Shown here one piece after another: positions 61,986 to 64,000 of a stretch of DNA of 64,000 bases. The first letter of the stretch is position 1. Each line of letters opens with the position of its first letter. The notes under the pieces were generated by a model that searched no databases, was not told where the DNA came from, and was given only the letters and a program-made list of their open reading frames with translations. Source of the stretch: an uncultured Maribacter sp. (GTDB taxonomy: Bacteria > Bacteroidota > Bacteroidia > Flavobacteriales > Flavobacteriaceae); contig NZ_CANMDU010000008.1 in NCBI RefSeq assembly GCF_947496775.1, positions 62,001-126,000 on the forward strand, given 5' to 3'. The translations under genes and the position numbers were made by a program.

Positions 61986-64000
61986 TTACCTATATAGAGT
62001 AAAATGCCCTATATATTGGTTCTTGCTTTTATTATTTTCATTAACCTCATACCAATAATCCCCTGTTGGTACTGGTGAACCTTCATAATTACCATCCCAA
62101 TAACTAACATTGTCAAGTATTGCTACAACTCTACCATAGCGGTCATAAATCTTAACTTCTATATCTGGGAAATACTCTCTATTTTTTGGATACCACATAT
62201 CATTATTTCCATCACCATCTGGAGTAAAGAAATTTGGTATATCTAACATTCCAGTAAATTCAAAGGGAACAGATACTATTGCCGCGCACCCGTTTTGATC
62301 CACAACTCTTACTGTTACCAATTCACTTTCATTGGTAGTATAAACTCCGTTTGTACCAAAAGATTCCCCTTGGAAGAAAAATTCATACCCTCCATAGCCA
62401 CCTTCAGCAGTTGCCGTTAATTCATTAGGCGCTGTTTTAATTGCACTTAGTATTAGAGGATCATATGCTTCCATTGTAAAATCTACAATATTTGTACAAC
62501 CGTTTTGATGGTATATATAAACCGTATGGTCTCCTTCAGCCAAATCCCCCCAAACATTCTCCGTCCCTGCTAAAGCAGTTACTGGATCTGTAGGATCTAA
62601 TGGATCTAAGGCGAAAAGCAAATCGGACATTAAACCTTGTTCTTGCATTTCTATAGTAACCGTACTATTAGGAAAAATTCCTTCACAACCATATTCAATA
62701 ATTGGCTCTGCAGTTAAATCTACGCCTATATTGATAGTTACAACTTCCGTTACGGCACACAAATTAACATCTTGAATATACAATGCGTAAGATGCCCCTC
62801 CTTCTAAATTCTGAATTGATGTACCGTCATATGGTGCAAAGACACCGGTTCCTGTTTCATCCACAGGACTTATTTTCTCTAATTTATATTCATAATATGG
62901 AGTCGGATGTACTAATACATCGTTAAATAGGGTTCCTCCTACAATATTAAAAATTAAAGTACCATCATTTGCTCCAATACACAACTCTGGGGTTGTAACT
63001 AGATTTGTTACCTCAAGGACATTAGGCTCCGTAACCGTTATGAAGTCTTTTTCAAAACAACCATTGTCATCCTTAATGAGAATCTCATAATCACCAGCCG
63101 CAAGTTCATCGAAAATATATGCATTCGGAGTTAATGGATCACTAAAAAACTCATCGAAATGTGGACCTATAGCAAATTGTAGCAACCCTTCCCCTCCTGA
63201 TTGCACTTCAACAGTAATAGAACCATCTTCTTCTCCATTACAAGTTACAGGAGTTTCATTTGCCGTAAATAAAATAGGCACAGGTCTTATAATTTCAAAA
63301 GGTCCTTTAATGTCACTACAAGTAGCCCCACTAGTTACAGCAATATAATAATCACTACCTTCAGGAAGCCCTTCAAAAGTACCATCTGGTTGCGGCCCTC
63401 TAAAAACTGTGGCAGATGCTGCGGGAGAAAAAGCGTCAACTGGATCACCTACATACAATATAAACTGGTTATTCCCGACTCCACCATTCACAAAAGATTC
63501 TATTCTTCCATCTAATTCCGATGCACAAGAAATATCATCTATTTGATTCGGTAATATAGTAATACCAGTTGCATCGGTCATGGTAATACCATTAGATCTT
63601 ACAGGTAAACAAGTGTTTAATATATTTTTCTTTCTAACATCAAATTGGTAAGAAATACCTGCATCTCCTAAAATAAGAACAGAAGTCCCTACCATATCGG
63701 TATAAGTCCCTACTGCTACCCCATTTTCTATTTGTAAATATTCATATACAAAGGAAGGTTCTGGGTTTTCTATAGACAAACGCACTTCACCTTGACCTCC
63801 ACAACCAGGCACTTGTGTTTGCACAAGTATCGGCTCAACTGGTGGCGGTGGATCTACGTAATAAGGAGTAGTAACAAATACACATCCAAAACTAGATGAG
63901 ACCTCAATTGCATACCAACCTGCACTAATAAATCCGCCAGTAGCGCCTATAAAAGTAGGTGAATTTTGAAGTCCACTTGCAGAAGCTATATCTGTATTGT
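61986..64000 (-). CDS. Large secreted protein with T9SS type-B sorting domain, 3' part
   Basis: At least 671 residues of a large exported protein; the frame has no stop up to the window end, so its beginning is outside. It consists of repeated Ig/SprB-like modules of about 80-100 residues (patterns such as CNGEEDGSITVEVQSGGEG, GDYEILIKDDNGCFE). The last 75 residues are the gliding-motility-associated (type-B) sorting domain with IPNFFTPDGDGNNDMW, KIYDRYGRVV and SPVPTGDYWYEV. It should be exported by the type IX secretion system and displayed on the surface or released. A GTG at 63824 is inside the gene and is not the real start. Confidence 0.92.
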   Translation of the reverse strand, partial: NTDIASASGLQNSPTFIGATGGFISAGWYAIEVSSSFGCVFVTTPYYVDPPPPVEPILVQTQVPGCGGQGEVRLSIENPEPSFVYEYLQIENGVAVGTYTDMVGTSVLILGDAGISYQFDVRKKNILNTCLPVRSNGITMTDATGITILPNQIDDISCASELDGRIESFVNGGVGNNQFILYVGDPVDAFSPAASATVFRGPQPDGTFEGLPEGSDYYIAVTSGATCSDIKGPFEIIRPVPILFTANETPVTCNGEEDGSITVEVQSGGEGLLQFAIGPHFDEFFSDPLTPNAYIFDELAAGDYEILIKDDNGCFEKDFITVTEPNVLEVTNLVTTPELCIGANDGTLIFNIVGGTLFNDVLVHPTPYYEYKLEKISPVDETGTGVFAPYDGTSIQNLEGGASYALYIQDVNLCAVTEVVTINIGVDLTAEPIIEYGCEGIFPNSTVTIEMQEQGLMSDLLFALDPLDPTDPVTALAGTENVWGDLAEGDHTVYIYHQNGCTNIVDFTMEAYDPLILSAIKTAPNELTATAEGGYGGYEFFFQGESFGTNGVYTTNESELVTVRVVDQNGCAAIVSVPFEFTGMLDIPNFFTPDGDGNNDMWYPKNREYFPDIEVKIYDRYGRVVAILDNVSYWDGNYEGSPVPTGDYWYEVNENNKSKNQYIGHFTLYR

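Noticed and set aside
63822-63824. GTG as the start of the type-B sorting-domain protein
   Set aside because: The frame is open without a stop to the window end and the upstream residues continue the same Ig-like pattern, so the gene begins outside the window.

Overview
The window is an AT-rich chromosome segment from a member of Bacteroidota, most likely family Flavobacteriaceae. The evidence is the TAnnTTTG -7 promoter signature upstream of several genes, a type-B type IX secretion (gliding-motility type) C-terminal domain, a bacillithiol-synthesis BshA, an LptD/TamB outer-membrane set and the absence of strong Shine-Dalgarno sequences. The genus cannot be fixed from the sequence alone. No tRNA, rRNA, CRISPR array, prophage or intact insertion sequence was found.

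Region 1 (1-34 kb) is a Wzx/Wzy-type surface polysaccharide locus. It opens with the tail of a nucleotide-sugar 6-dehydrogenase. A long minus-strand block follows: O-antigen polymerase (wzy), flippase (wzx), two hexapeptide acetyltransferases, two GT4 glycosyltransferases, the complete UDP-L-FucNAc pathway (fnlA, a small cupin, fnlB, fnlC) and a WbuB-like transferase. A 1.1 kb gene-free stretch and a 668-residue beta-helix lipoprotein come next. The middle (15.9-30 kb) is a mosaic of short transcription units: a PglD-like acetyltransferase, an SDR plus ATP-grasp pair, a CDP-sugar operon (rfbF, rfbG, a third SDR), a minus-strand unit of SDR, SMP-30-type lactonase and GT2, two small phosphoglycosyl transferases, an NTF2-like protein and another epimerase. 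Large non-coding gaps separate these units, and two of the gaps hold decayed IS200/IS605 tnpA genes. Three FemAB/GNAT-like genes close the region. Together these could make at least two activated unusual sugars, assemble repeat units on a lipid carrier, flip and polymerise them, and decorate them with acetyl or aminoacyl-like groups.

Region 2 (34-64 kb) is compact housekeeping and envelope sequence: an OmpA-like protein, a PrcB-like lipoprotein, bshA, a GH3/serine-hydrolase fusion, two Fe-S redox proteins, an MCE/MlaD protein, a peptidoglycan amidase, lptD, ridA, a BadF-type kinase, gapA, pfkA, tamB, tsaD, a TfoX-like protein, rsmE, a DUF1223 protein, a DUF4159 protein, an AI-2E transporter, a THUMP-like methyltransferase and the 3' part of a large secreted protein with a type-B sorting domain. 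Gene ends here are often convergent with almost no spacing.

The most notable observations are two long poly-G tracts inside the SMP-30 lactonase gene (possible phase variation), the CDP-sugar/SDR/lactonase/ATP-grasp gene set whose sugar product is not obvious, an ompA terminator hairpin embedded in the end of the convergent GNAT gene, structured palindromes in the gaps, and a tsaD promoter that overlaps the 5' end of tamB and helps decide both starts. All functional names rest on motif recognition by eye; no database search was run.
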